In this document: piece by piece, positions 9,231-17,767 of the stretch
Position numbering within the stretch: position 1 is the stretch's first letter
Layout: each line of letters begins with the position of its first letter
NCBI RefSeq assembly: GCF_900200035.1
Contig: NZ_FZTC01000006.1
Coordinates: forward strand, 1-64,000
Source of the DNA: Klebsiella grimontii
Lineage (GTDB): Bacteria > Pseudomonadota > Gammaproteobacteria > Enterobacterales > Enterobacteriaceae
DNA length: 64,000 bases
Direction: 5' to 3'
Position numbers and translations under genes: made by a program
The notes under the pieces: generated by a model
What the model was told of the DNA's origin: nothing
The model's input: only the letters and a program-made list of their open reading frames with translations
Databases searched by the model: none

Positions 9231-10409
9231 TTAGCAAAAGTAGGGTGTCCAGACGCGGGAAAGGCGAACCAGGGCTTCGAAATAGAAGTAATCGCCCCAG
9301 AGGTTAGGTTCGTTAATGCCCATATTGCGGCCAAAGTTATAAACGCCTTCGCGCAGCAGGCCGTCCTGCGCGTGGGCAAAGTAGCGCTCGCGTAAATTGC
9401 GCATCATCAGTTCAATAGCGTTGCCGTAGGCCGGACGCAGCGGGTCGGTGAGGGGTAATAGCTTCAGCAGTTCCGCCAGTCCGCAGGCCGCGATCGCCGC
9501 CGCAGAGGTATCCCGGTACTGGTTATCTTCGGCAGTAAAAATCAGATCCCAATAGCAGACAAAATCTTCCGGCAGGCGGTTAAGAAAATAGTGCGTCAGG
9601 CGGCGAGAGAGCTCGGGCTGCCAGGCATCGCCGGTGTGGGTATATCCCAGCGCAAAACCGTAAATTCCCCAGGCCTGACCGCGCGACCAGCAGGAGCTAT
9701 CGCTGAACCCCTGGTGCGTATCCCCGCGTAGCGGCTTGCCGTTATGAACATCCATATAGAACGTATGAAAAGTAGAGGCGTCCTCACGCACCAGATAGCG
9801 TGCGGCCTGCGCCAGATGACGGCTGGCGGCCTCGCGCCACCGTGGGTTACCGGTTTCGTTGGCGGCCCAAAACAGCAGCGGAACATTGAGGTTGCAGTCG
9901 ATGATCATTCGCCCCTGACGCGCCGGGTCGTTTAAATCTCCCCACGCCTGAATCACGCCCGCCGTGGCGTTGAAGCGGCGATAAAGCAGTTCGGCCGCGC
10001 GCAGGGCGAGTTCGCGGGCGCGCAGGTTGCCGGTGAGTTTCCAGGCGTTAACGCAGGAGAGCAGGTAGAGGAAGCCGAGGTCGTGAGTATCAACCTTGAT
10101 TTCCTTATCGAGCCGCTCTTCAAAACTATCGAGCAGGCTTTCCGCTACCGCCCGATATTTTTCGTCGCCGGTGACCTCCCAGGCAAGCCACAGCATGCCG
10201 GTCCAGAATCCCTCGGTCCAGTCGACTCTTTCAACGCTTTCATAGCGGCCATGGCTGGCGCTGGCGGCAGGAAAGGTTGCCGTAAAGCGCGGCAGCATGG
10301 CGTCAAGCCGGATCAGGATGTCGCCGATGGCCCCGTCAAGCCAGGCACGATCCAGCCCCGGCTGCGGTAAGAAGTAGCGGCTATCAAGCGCTTCAAGTGC
10401 GATAGTCAC
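9231..10409 (-). CDS. GH88 unsaturated glucuronyl hydrolase
   Basis: A 392-residue cytoplasmic enzyme with the (alpha/alpha)6 pattern of family 88. The two catalytic aspartates are visible: Asp110 in DTHDLGFLYLLS and Asp171 in MIIDCNLNVPLLFWAA. These enzymes hydrate and release the 4,5-unsaturated uronic acid from disaccharides made by polysaccharide lyases (hyaluronan, chondroitin, heparin type). The gene lies inside a mannose-family PTS operon between EIIA (4-bp overlap) and EIIB, as in streptococcal glycosaminoglycan-disaccharide PTS loci. No lyase, sulfatase or kduI/kduD is in the window, so the substrate must be made elsewhere or taken from a host or another microbe. Confidence 0.93.
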   Translation of the reverse strand: MTIALEALDSRYFLPQPGLDRAWLDGAIGDILIRLDAMLPRFTATFPAASASHGRYESVERVDWTEGFWTGMLWLAWEVTGDEKYRAVAESLLDSFEERLDKEIKVDTHDLGFLYLLSCVNAWKLTGNLRARELALRAAELLYRRFNATAGVIQAWGDLNDPARQGRMIIDCNLNVPLLFWAANETGNPRWREAASRHLAQAARYLVREDASTFHTFYMDVHNGKPLRGDTHQGFSDSSCWSRGQAWGIYGFALGYTHTGDAWQPELSRRLTHYFLNRLPEDFVCYWDLIFTAEDNQYRDTSAAAIAACGLAELLKLLPLTDPLRPAYGNAIELMMRNLRERYFAHAQDGLLREGVYNFGRNMGINEPNLWGDYFYFEALVRLSRVWTPYFC

Positions 10410-10888
10410 AGGCTGTCCTCCCCGGCAAAGAAATCATCAATATTGTCCTGCGTTTTATGCTGTGTCGCCTGGCGCGCCGCCATGATTTCCGGCAGCAGAT
10501 TCATGTACTGCATTGCTCCGCTGGCGGCGGCAAATGCGTCCTGGAGCCGCTGGGCGGTATCGGTGTGTTCCGACATGCAAAACTCCATCAACATAATCAG
10601 ATTGGCGCCGCTGATAACGTGCGCGTGAGGGTATTTGACCATCATCTGTACGGCGGTATTGTTGACGCTGCCGCCGGGCATATCGGTAAACAGCACCAGC
10701 TCATTGCCGCGACCGGCTGCCAGCCGGGCGATAGCGTCAAAGCGGGTGGCCAGTTCAGCCGTCGAACCAATTTCGCCGCAGTAGGCGCAGACGGGCGTGA
10801 CGCCATGATCGTCGCCAATCAGCAGATTTAATGCTGAGACAATCCCTTCGGCATAGCGGCCATGAGTTGCGATGTACATCTCTCGCAT
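10406..10888 (-). CDS. PTS mannose-family IIA component
   Basis: 160 residues, first gene of the operon. MREMYIATHGRYAEGI shows the phosphorylated His9 typical of the mannose IIA domain, and LVLFTDMPGGSVNNTA is the conserved second motif. It accepts phosphate from HPr and passes it to the separate IIB. It overlaps the GH88 start by 4 bp (ATGA). Expression is expected from the sigma-54 promoter 40 bp upstream. Confidence 0.93.
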   Translation of the reverse strand: MREMYIATHGRYAEGIVSALNLLIGDDHGVTPVCAYCGEIGSTAELATRFDAIARLAAGRGNELVLFTDMPGGSVNNTAVQMMVKYPHAHVISGANLIMLMEFCMSEHTDTAQRLQDAFAAASGAMQYMNLLPEIMAARQATQHKTQDNIDDFFAGEDSL

Positions 10889-10928
10889 TTGCGTTCCTTA
10901 ATATGTTCTGGGTAGCTGAGGGAGATTT

Positions 10929-10944
10929 AGCAATCACCGTGCCA
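10929..10944 (-). promoter_or_regulatory. Sigma-54 promoter of the PTS-GH88 operon
   Basis: The minus strand reads TGGCACGGTGATTGCT, a perfect match to the RpoN consensus TGGCACG-N4-TTGCW. It ends 40 bp before the EIIA start. It lies between the EIIA gene and the gene for a sigma-54 activator, so the regulatory pairing is straightforward. Confidence 0.93.
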
Positions 10945-10998
10945 TGTTTTTATCTTTATGTTTTTAAACGATAAAATAGTTTTTCTGGACGCTGTTTT

Positions 10999-11031
10999 CA
11001 GTGTTGAAAGGGCGAGGTTCGGCAGTGTCGA
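10999..11031 (-). promoter_or_regulatory. Candidate upstream activating sequences of the PTS-GH88 operon
   Basis: CAGTGTTGA (10999-11007) and CAGTGTCGA (11023-11031), written on the plus strand, are direct repeats exactly 24 bp apart, about 55-90 bp upstream of the -24 element. This is the usual distance for an enhancer-type activator. Binding by the LevR-type regulator is inferred. Confidence 0.5.
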
Positions 11032-11063
11032 GCGCGCGGCCAGACGACGCCGACCGCGGAGGG

Positions 11064-13667
11064 TTAATGTTCAGGGGCAAAGGCGATCCATGGCTCCATG
11101 ATTTCATAAATCATCAGCACTTCAGTGAGCGGCAGGGTGATATTGTATTTGCGGTTCAGGGCCTGGAAAAAAGTGTCATGGACGGCGACAAAGGCCTGCT
11201 GTTCAAGCGTCAGCGCAGTTTCTTCGCGATGGCGTACGCCATTATTCACCATCACCCGTTCGATCATCAGCGCGATATGCATAAACAGATTGATGCGCAG
11301 ATAGCTTTCAAAATGGATTTTGTAGAAGGATTCATACTGTTTAATGACCGCTTCAACTTCATCAATGATTACCACCGGATTGAGGAAATTAAGCCGGCTG
11401 GCGACGCCTTCGACCGTGAATAGCTTGACCACTTCATCAATCATGGGCTCCAGACCGCCTTCCATTAGCAGCCCGTTGAAATAATCACGTTTTAACACCT
11501 GCGTCTTTTCTTTAATCAGCTGCTCTACGCTAAGTAGCGGAATATACCCGGCTTCCAGATCGGTAGTCGTAATGATGAGCCGCGTACCGTTCAGCGCCGG
11601 ATCGGCGTGGGCGATTTTCCATTTCAGATCGTCATACTCCATCGTAATGATATCGATCTCCTCCTGGGCCAGGAAACGCTGGACGATATCTTTCAGCTTG
11701 CGGGAGATCCCTTCGCCGGAGATGCAGGAGATAATGATTTTATTGCCCGGCAACACGCCCGCGTAGTAGCGCGTTTCCACCTCATACGCTCCTTTGGCGC
11801 TCTCAATAATCGCCTCCATCGACAGCTTGTCCTGGATTTTGGCCGCAATATCCAGCGCCATGGCCGTGCTGACGTTGTTGATAACCAACAGCTCACCGTG
11901 CAGATGGAGCTTAATCTCTTCGTAAATCTCTTTTAGCGACCCCATATCCACCAGAATAATCAGCCCCGCCCCCTGCCTAAGACGGGAAACATGGGCGATC
12001 AGCAGGTCGATAATCTCCCTGGTCGACGTCGCGTTCGCCATGTCGAAGGCTTTAAAGTAGTAGCCGCCGGTCAGCTGGTTGGCGATACCGGCAATGCTCG
12101 ACGCGGTGGCGCGGCCGTGGGAAACGATAATCCCCAGAATCGGATCGTCTTCGCCGGCGAGAGTATGAAAAGCGCAGCTTAGCAGGGGCAGCAGCAGGGG
12201 CAGCGGCTGCCGGGTGACATGTTTGCTCAGCAAAGCGAGACACTCCTCGGCCAGCAGCCGCGCCTTCGCGGAGACATAGTCGGAAATGGTTTGCAGTTCG
12301 CTTGCATTGACCGTCTCCTCAGCGTCATGGCGCGCGTAGCTGACGCAGAGCCAGACCGCCTTGCGGATCTCCTGGCTACAGGAGATGCCGGTCAAACTCT
12401 CCAGTTCGTCGAGAGCGTGAACGGTGTTCTGCCAGATATAGCCGCTGTACAGCGCCTCGGCGGCAACCGCGCCGCTGACGGTGGTCAGCAGCTGTTCCAT
12501 TTTGCGATTCAGCAGCAGCACGTTACCGCTGTGGCAAAAGTCGCGAAAAATCACCTCATCGCGCATCGCCTTTGGCAGAAACTGGCTGGCGCACAGCGCG
12601 TCATTATCCGCATTAGCGGCAATACGGATTATTTCGCCGCCGGACGCCGGGCCGCGTAGCGTAATAACCTCGGCCTCGCGATTATCGCTCCAGGCGCTGG
12701 CGCACATCACTTTAATCTGGTTTTTTAACTCCCCGATATTGCCGCGCACCGGTGAGGCGACCAGCTGATGCATCAGCTGATTATCGAGATGGATATCCCG
12801 ACGCAGGCTGTGCGCTTCTTGATGCAAAAAGTGGCTGACCTGCGCGACGCGCTCGGTAAGCGGACGCGAAATATAGTTTGGCAGCGTGACGCGCACCGGA
12901 ATACGGCGACGGAAGGTGTTGAGCAGGACGGTGTCGATATTTTCCGTTGTGGCGAAGATAAAGCGCAGCGACGCCGGATGGCGCGTACGGTTATCGCCAA
13001 GGCGGTAGAAATACCCCTTGTCCATAAACAGAAATAGCTTTTCCTGGTTCTCTGCCGAGAGGCGATGAACCTCGTCGAGGAACAGAAACCCGCCATCGGC
13101 ATCATCAAAGGCGCCGCGTTTTTCGCGGTCGGCTCCGGTGAAAGCGCCCCGGATATAGCCGAAAAGGGTCGCCGAAAGCAGCTCCGGGTTATTGGCGTAG
13201 TCGGCGCAGTTAAGCTCAACGAAAGGTTTGTCTGCTGCGATAACGCCGCGTTCGAGGGCATACTGATAAATTAGCGTCGCCAGGTGGCTTTTGCCGACGC
13301 CACTCTCTCCGGAGAGCAGGATAGGCAAGCCGTCACCGGGGTAGTCCACCGCTGAGCGGCACAGCGCGACGGCTTCGGCCAGACTGCCGTGTGCGCCAAT
13401 CAACGGCTGAAAGGCGTCGTGCTTTTTCGACACTATGAGTGATGCCTGAACGCTTTCCTTACCGTTGGTCTGTACAAAGAAGCGCACCGGCCGGGTATTT
13501 TCTTTACTCAGATGGCCGTCATCGCACAGCCTGTTAAGGTAATGGCTGATAACGCTGCGGTTAACCTGCATAAAGTCCGCACAGTCCTGAGCCGTGAATC
13601 CCGCGGGTTTATGCGCATAATGAGTCACTATTTTCTGGAATAACTTTTCTTTTGCCGACAGCGCCAT
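11064..13667 (-). CDS. LevR-type sigma-54-dependent activator with PRD and PTS domains
   Basis: An 867-residue regulator. Order of parts: N-terminal winged helix (about 1-65); AAA+ domain (about 85-330) with Walker A GESGVGKS (119-126), the sigma-54-contacting GAFTGA loop (174-179) and Walker B FLFLDEV; a first PRD-like region (about 395-500); a mannose-type EIIA domain with phosphorylatable His517 (VSHGRA); an EIIB-like stretch (IIISCISGEG, about 644-653); a C-terminal PRD (about 770-867) with His797. In LevR/ManR/DctR-like proteins, phosphorylation by HPr and by the cognate EIIB tunes activity to sugar supply. It is encoded directly upstream of the PTS-GH88 operon on the same strand. Confidence 0.95.
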   Translation of the reverse strand: MALSAKEKLFQKIVTHYAHKPAGFTAQDCADFMQVNRSVISHYLNRLCDDGHLSKENTRPVRFFVQTNGKESVQASLIVSKKHDAFQPLIGAHGSLAEAVALCRSAVDYPGDGLPILLSGESGVGKSHLATLIYQYALERGVIAADKPFVELNCADYANNPELLSATLFGYIRGAFTGADREKRGAFDDADGGFLFLDEVHRLSAENQEKLFLFMDKGYFYRLGDNRTRHPASLRFIFATTENIDTVLLNTFRRRIPVRVTLPNYISRPLTERVAQVSHFLHQEAHSLRRDIHLDNQLMHQLVASPVRGNIGELKNQIKVMCASAWSDNREAEVITLRGPASGGEIIRIAANADNDALCASQFLPKAMRDEVIFRDFCHSGNVLLLNRKMEQLLTTVSGAVAAEALYSGYIWQNTVHALDELESLTGISCSQEIRKAVWLCVSYARHDAEETVNASELQTISDYVSAKARLLAEECLALLSKHVTRQPLPLLLPLLSCAFHTLAGEDDPILGIIVSHGRATASSIAGIANQLTGGYYFKAFDMANATSTREIIDLLIAHVSRLRQGAGLIILVDMGSLKEIYEEIKLHLHGELLVINNVSTAMALDIAAKIQDKLSMEAIIESAKGAYEVETRYYAGVLPGNKIIISCISGEGISRKLKDIVQRFLAQEEIDIITMEYDDLKWKIAHADPALNGTRLIITTTDLEAGYIPLLSVEQLIKEKTQVLKRDYFNGLLMEGGLEPMIDEVVKLFTVEGVASRLNFLNPVVIIDEVEAVIKQYESFYKIHFESYLRINLFMHIALMIERVMVNNGVRHREETALTLEQQAFVAVHDTFFQALNRKYNITLPLTEVLMIYEIMEPWIAFAPEH

Positions 13668-13711
13668 TTTTCAATGTCCTGGGTAGAGTAGAAAATAGCG
13701 TCGATTTTATT

Positions 13712-13747
13712 TAGACACTAGACACTACTATTTTTATTAGACACTGA
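13712..13747 (-). promoter_or_regulatory. TAGACAC repeats upstream of the LevR-type gene
   Basis: TAGACAC occurs in tandem at 13712 and 13719 and again at 13738 (TAGACACTGA). On the minus strand the last copy reads TCAGTGTCTA, close to the CAGTGTYGA words at the target promoters. The copies lie 45-80 bp upstream of the regulator start, suggesting autoregulation. This is inferred from repetition only. Confidence 0.45.
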
Positions 13748-13917
13748 GTACTTTCTACGCCATTAGATAAAAATGAAACTACGTTTTGATTAGAATGTGA
13801 TGAAGATCGCCACCGATTTGATGGGGTGTAAAAGCTGGCGCCCCGCCCGCAAGCGGCCGAAGAACCGGGCAGCCTGAACGGGGCGATAAACGCGCCGTGA
13901 ACCTTCCTGACGTAAAA

Positions 13918-13939
13918 AAATGCGCTATTTATCACATTT
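13918..13939 (+). promoter_or_regulatory. Probable CRP-cAMP binding site
   Basis: The 22-bp site (left half AAATGCGC, spacer TATTTA, right half TCACATTT) has one perfect and one 6/8 half of the CRP consensus AAATGTGA-N6-TCACATTT. It lies about 280 bp upstream of the PFK-like gene, so either a long leader or a regulatory role at a distance is implied. Confidence 0.5.
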
Positions 13940-14215
13940 CTGCTTTTTCATTATCGCTGGGCTTAAAGATGAAAAGGGGCAGCCCGCCGGCGAAATTATC
14001 TCCTCAAGTAACCTAATGATATAAAAGAAAATAAAAACGTAACTGTTAAGATGAGCCCATTTTATAAAAGAGATATTGATCACACAAAATGCGCTAATAA
14101 ACCCGCTGTCAATATTAGGTTGGCAGAGATTTATCAGCATATTGTGATCTCTCTTGCAAATAATGCCCTTGAACTCAGGGAAAAATGTGGGCAGGCAAAA
14201 CAGCGGAGACGGGCA

Positions 14216-15196
14216 ATGAAAATTGGCATTGTTATTAGCGGCGGCGATGTTTCAGGAATTAATAATTTTATATTCCAGATTGCCAGACTGGCGAATGCCG
14301 ATATCACCATTTTTAATGGTGGAATACCTGGGCTGTTGGATAAAAACCATCAGGAGGTGGCCTGGCGCGATCTGGTCGATTTCTCCATCGCCTCTATTCC
14401 GATCATTACCTCCGGGCGCACCAGTCGTCGGTTGCTGCGCAGTGAATATGAAACAATAGCCAAAAAAATTAAATCACTGCGCATTGATGTGCTGATTATG
14501 GCCGGCGGCGACGGTAGCCTGCAGTTTCTCAATACGCTGAGCGAATTTGATATTAACTGCTTTGGCGTCGGGATGACTATCGATAATGATGTGTACGGCA
14601 GTGATTATACGATTGGTTTCTCCACCGCCTGCGAGCAGATTATTAAAGAGGTTTCCCGCTTAAGAAATACCGGAAGAGCATTACCGGGCCGCGTCTTTAT
14701 GGTCGAAATTCTGGGAGGGTATTGTGGAGAGCTAACGTTGCAATCCGCGATAAAAAGTAACGCCGATATCGCCCTGATCCCGGAATCGCAGCTGCCGTTG
14801 GAAACGCTGGCCGAGCGGGTGAAGCATAAGCTGACACAGCAGAACAGCGTGGTGATCCTGTGCTCTGAAGGCTACACCAGGGAATACTCTCCCGGATTTC
14901 AGGGAGCCATTGATACCATGATTAAGCAGCTCGAACCGCAAATTGGCGTGCGTATTCGTAAAACTATCGTTGGCTACGGTTTGCGCAATGGCGATCCGAC
15001 CTGCGAAGAGATTTACCAGGGCACGATTATGGCCAGTGAAGTGGTTCGCTGCATTCAGTCAGGGATGAAAAATAAAGCCATTATAATTAATGCAAGTAAC
15101 AAACCTATTCCGATTGATTTAATTAGTATGAAAAAACGTCTGGTCGACACTGAAGGACATCATTATAAACTTGCCAAACAACTCAATATAATTTGA
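14216..15196 (+). CDS. Divergent phosphofructokinase-like sugar-phosphate kinase
   Basis: 326 residues from ATG 14216, which has GGAG 9 bp upstream; the frame runs open back to 14051 but that part is not protein-like. PFK landmarks: ISGGDVSGINN (nucleotide loop), MAGGDGSLQ, VGMTIDNDVYGSDYTIGF (catalytic-loop TIDND), VEILGGYCGELTL and GYGLRNGDP in place of the usual GHxQRGGxP. The core is PFK-A type, but several substrate-site motifs differ from housekeeping PfkA. A sugar phosphate other than fructose 6-phosphate is plausible. It heads an operon with a PTS and a class II aldolase, so it probably makes the bisphosphate that the aldolase cleaves. Confidence 0.85.
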   Translation: MKIGIVISGGDVSGINNFIFQIARLANADITIFNGGIPGLLDKNHQEVAWRDLVDFSIASIPIITSGRTSRRLLRSEYETIAKKIKSLRIDVLIMAGGDGSLQFLNTLSEFDINCFGVGMTIDNDVYGSDYTIGFSTACEQIIKEVSRLRNTGRALPGRVFMVEILGGYCGELTLQSAIKSNADIALIPESQLPLETLAERVKHKLTQQNSVVILCSEGYTREYSPGFQGAIDTMIKQLEPQIGVRIRKTIVGYGLRNGDPTCEEIYQGTIMASEVVRCIQSGMKNKAIIINASNKPIPIDLISMKKRLVDTEGHHYKLAKQLNII

Positions 15197-15207
15197 GGAG
15201 ACCCTAC

Positions 15208-15522
15208 ATGCTGAAAATTCTATGCGTATGTGGCTGCGGCCTCGGTTCAAGCTTTGCCATTGAAATGACGGCGAAGGCGGTTTTAAAGAAGCTGGAGATT
15301 CCAGCACAGATTGAACATACCACTATTTCCGAAGCTGGGGCGTTTAAATCAGATATGATTCTGACGCAAAAAACCTTTGCCGATATATTAACAGCGGATG
15401 CCAGCGAGGAGGAAATTAAACGCGTAGTGGTACTGCATAAGCTGACGGATAAAGACGAGATTGAGGCAAAGATCGTCGCATTCTTAAAAGAACGTAACCT
15501 GAAGGTAGCGGACTATGAATAG
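15208..15522 (+). CDS. PTS ascorbate/galactitol-type IIB component
   Basis: A 104-residue protein starting MLKILCVCGCGLGSSF. The CGxGxGSS loop with Cys8 is the phosphorylation site of the lactate/ascorbate-type EIIB fold (UlaB-like). Start ATG 15208 follows TTTGAGGAG. The gene overlaps the IIC gene by 8 bp. Confidence 0.9.
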   Translation: MLKILCVCGCGLGSSFAIEMTAKAVLKKLEIPAQIEHTTISEAGAFKSDMILTQKTFADILTADASEEEIKRVVVLHKLTDKDEIEAKIVAFLKERNLKVADYE

Positions 15523-16882
15523 CTTTGTAGAGTTTATCGTTAAAGATTTACTCGGCCAGGCATCGATATTAATTGCATTTATTGCGATGCTGGGCCTGAT
15601 TCTGCAAAAAAAATCAGCGGGTAAAACGGCGGAAGGGACGTTTAAAACGCTGCTCGGTTTCTTAATTATGATGGCCGGGATCAACATTATTGTCGCCACG
15701 CTAACGTTCCTTAACGATATTTTCACGCAGGGATTTGGCATGAAAGGCTACATTACCGATGTCGCCGCCATCGCCGGATTAGCCAACCGTGAATTAGGTT
15801 CCGAAGTCGCGTTGACCCTGATGGTGATTTTTGCCGTCAACATCATTATCGCCCGCCTGACGCCGCTTAAATATATTTTTCTGACCGGCCAGGCGCTGCT
15901 GTGGATGGCGACTATCGGCGCGGTAATTGGCTATAAAGCCGGGCTGACCGGGCTTCCGCTGATTTTAACCGGCGGTATTTTCGGCGGCGTGATGGCGGTA
16001 CTGATGCCCGCCCTGGCGCAGCCGGTGGTCAGGCGCATTACCGGTTCCGATGACGTGGCGCTGGGGCACTTCTGCACGATCGGCTATCTGGTGCAGGCGG
16101 CGGTGGCTAAAGTGGTGGGGAAAGGGTCTCGCTCAACAGAAGACCTTGAATTACCGGATAACTTTAAGTTTCTTCAGGATACCTATCTCGCGATGGCGGT
16201 AGTGATGGTGCCGATGTACCTCATCCCCGCGGTTGCGGCGGGCCCGGAATATATCGCGCAGTTCTCCAACGGCATTAACTACCTGATGTACGCCTTTATG
16301 CAGTCCATTCAGTTTGTGGCGGGGGTATTCGTTCTCTACAGCGGCGTGCGCCTGTTGCTTAACGAGCTGGTGCCGGCATTTCGCGGGATTGCGATGCGCA
16401 TTGTCCCGGACGCTAAGCCCGCGCTGGATTGCCCGGTGCTGTTTCCCTATGCGCCTAACGCGGTGATCGTCGGCTTCCTGGCGACCACCGTCGGCTCCAT
16501 CATCGGCATGCTGGTGTTTCCCATGTTTGGCCTGGCGATGATCCTGCCCGGCCTGTTAACCAACTTCTTTGCCGGGGGGACGGCGGGTGTCTTCGGCAAC
16601 GCGCTGGGCGGCCGCCGCGGGGCGATGATTGGCGGCGTCATTCACGGCCTGTTTATCACCTTCCTGCCCGCCATTTTGGTACCGATGCTGGAAAGCTACG
16701 GTTTTACCGGCGTCACCTTCAGCGATTCGGACGTCATTAGTTCCGGTCTGGTATTAGGCCACGCTTTCCAGAATAACTGGCTATTTGTCGCCCTGTTCAT
16801 TGTTTTTGTTGCCGCACTGGCATGGTTCGTAAACGGTAAATCAGCGAAGCCGAAAGGGGAAAATGTTCATGAGTCTGTATAA
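15515..16882 (+). CDS. PTS ascorbate-type (UlaA-like) IIC transporter
   Basis: 455 residues with about ten hydrophobic segments and UlaA-family motifs: FIAMLGLILQKKSAGKTAEGT near the N-terminus, GNALGGRRGAMIGGVIHG and ending ALAWFVNGKSAKPKGE. It moves the sugar across the inner membrane while EIIB phosphorylates it. Ascorbate itself is unlikely because the operon has none of the ula catabolic genes (ulaDEFG); a ketose or alditol is suggested by the PFK-like and aldolase partners. Confidence 0.9.
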   Translation: MNSFVEFIVKDLLGQASILIAFIAMLGLILQKKSAGKTAEGTFKTLLGFLIMMAGINIIVATLTFLNDIFTQGFGMKGYITDVAAIAGLANRELGSEVALTLMVIFAVNIIIARLTPLKYIFLTGQALLWMATIGAVIGYKAGLTGLPLILTGGIFGGVMAVLMPALAQPVVRRITGSDDVALGHFCTIGYLVQAAVAKVVGKGSRSTEDLELPDNFKFLQDTYLAMAVVMVPMYLIPAVAAGPEYIAQFSNGINYLMYAFMQSIQFVAGVFVLYSGVRLLLNELVPAFRGIAMRIVPDAKPALDCPVLFPYAPNAVIVGFLATTVGSIIGMLVFPMFGLAMILPGLLTNFFAGGTAGVFGNALGGRRGAMIGGVIHGLFITFLPAILVPMLESYGFTGVTFSDSDVISSGLVLGHAFQNNWLFVALFIVFVAALAWFVNGKSAKPKGENVHESV

Positions 16883-17711
16883 CTTCAACGCTATTCTGAA
16901 AATTGCGCAGGAAAGAAATTTTAAGGCCATTGGCTCATTTAATTTGCACTGTATTGAAATGCTGCCAGCATTTTTTAAAGCGGCGCAACAAAGCCATAGC
17001 CCGTTAATGATTCAAATCTCTACCGGGACGGCGGAATATCTTGGCTACCGGTTACTGGTGGATGCGGTTCGTTCATTAGCGGAAAGTGAAAACGTGCCGA
17101 CCTGCCTGCATCTGGATCACTGCTCTGATATTAGCGCCATCGAAACGGCCATGGATGCCGGATTTACATCAGTGATGTACGACGGCTCCCATCTGGATTT
17201 GGAAGAGAATATCGGCAATACCCGCATCGTGGTGGAGATGGCGCGCCCGCGGAATATCACGGTAGAAGGCGAACTGGGGGCGATCGGCGGATCGGAAGAC
17301 GGCAAAGCCGTGGCCGCGGAGGATATCTGCTTCACCACGGTGGAGGACGCCAAACGCTTTGTGGAGGAGACCCGGGTGGATATGCTGGCGGTCTCCGTGG
17401 GCACGGTGCACGGCCTGTATACCGGTAAGGCGCAAATCCAGCACCAGCGGCTAAAAGAGATTAGCGCCGCGACCGGCGTGCCGTTAGTGCTGCACGGCGG
17501 TACCGGCGTCAGCGATGAAGATATGCGCCAGGCCGTCACTGAAGGCATTAACAAGGTGAACGTCGGCACTGAAATGAATGTCCAGTGGGTCGATCGCTGT
17601 AAAACCACCTTTGAAAAAGGCAAAGTGAACGACAGCGTACGCAAATTTTTAATTCCGGCGAATAACGCGGTCACCCATGTATTAATAGAAAAAATCGCGC
17701 TGTTTAAATAA
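16869..17711 (+). CDS. Class II (zinc) ketose-bisphosphate aldolase, GatY/KbaY type
   Basis: 280 residues from ATG 16869 (a possible ATG at 16863 is less well placed). It has the class II signature HLDHCSD (residues 81-87), the Zn ligands Glu in VEGELGAIGG, His in SVGTVHG and His in LHGGTG, and a C-terminal NVGTEMN phosphate site. It cleaves a ketose 1,6-bisphosphate such as tagatose- or fructose-bisphosphate to DHAP and an aldehyde. The 14-bp overlap with the IIC gene shows tight coupling. The exact stereochemistry cannot be deduced. Confidence 0.93.
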   Translation: MSLYNFNAILKIAQERNFKAIGSFNLHCIEMLPAFFKAAQQSHSPLMIQISTGTAEYLGYRLLVDAVRSLAESENVPTCLHLDHCSDISAIETAMDAGFTSVMYDGSHLDLEENIGNTRIVVEMARPRNITVEGELGAIGGSEDGKAVAAEDICFTTVEDAKRFVEETRVDMLAVSVGTVHGLYTGKAQIQHQRLKEISAATGVPLVLHGGTGVSDEDMRQAVTEGINKVNVGTEMNVQWVDRCKTTFEKGKVNDSVRKFLIPANNAVTHVLIEKIALFK

Positions 17712-17767
17712 AAGCTTATTTTAAACCGTATTTTGTTGCCCTGCTGTCCGTCAGGGAGGAGCTCGCT

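Larger units (their letters stand above)
13668..14215. other. 548-bp divergent regulatory region
   Basis: This is the gap between the LevR-type gene (minus) and the PFK-like operon (plus). It holds the TAGACAC repeats, a GC-rich hairpin-prone stretch (about 13830-13910) and a likely CRP site. No convincing gene is seen. Short ORFs here have no good ribosome-binding site or protein-like composition. Confidence 0.6.

Noticed and set aside
14124-14160. Possible sigma-54 promoter before the PFK-like operon
   Set aside because: The TTGGCAGAG and CTCTTGCAA words cannot be paired with GG-N10-GC spacing, so this operon is probably not under RpoN.
14051-14215. N-terminal extension of the PFK-like gene in the same frame
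   Set aside because: The 55 extra residues have no family match and begin without a ribosome site; ATG 14216 has GGAG and starts exactly at the conserved MKIGIVISGGD.
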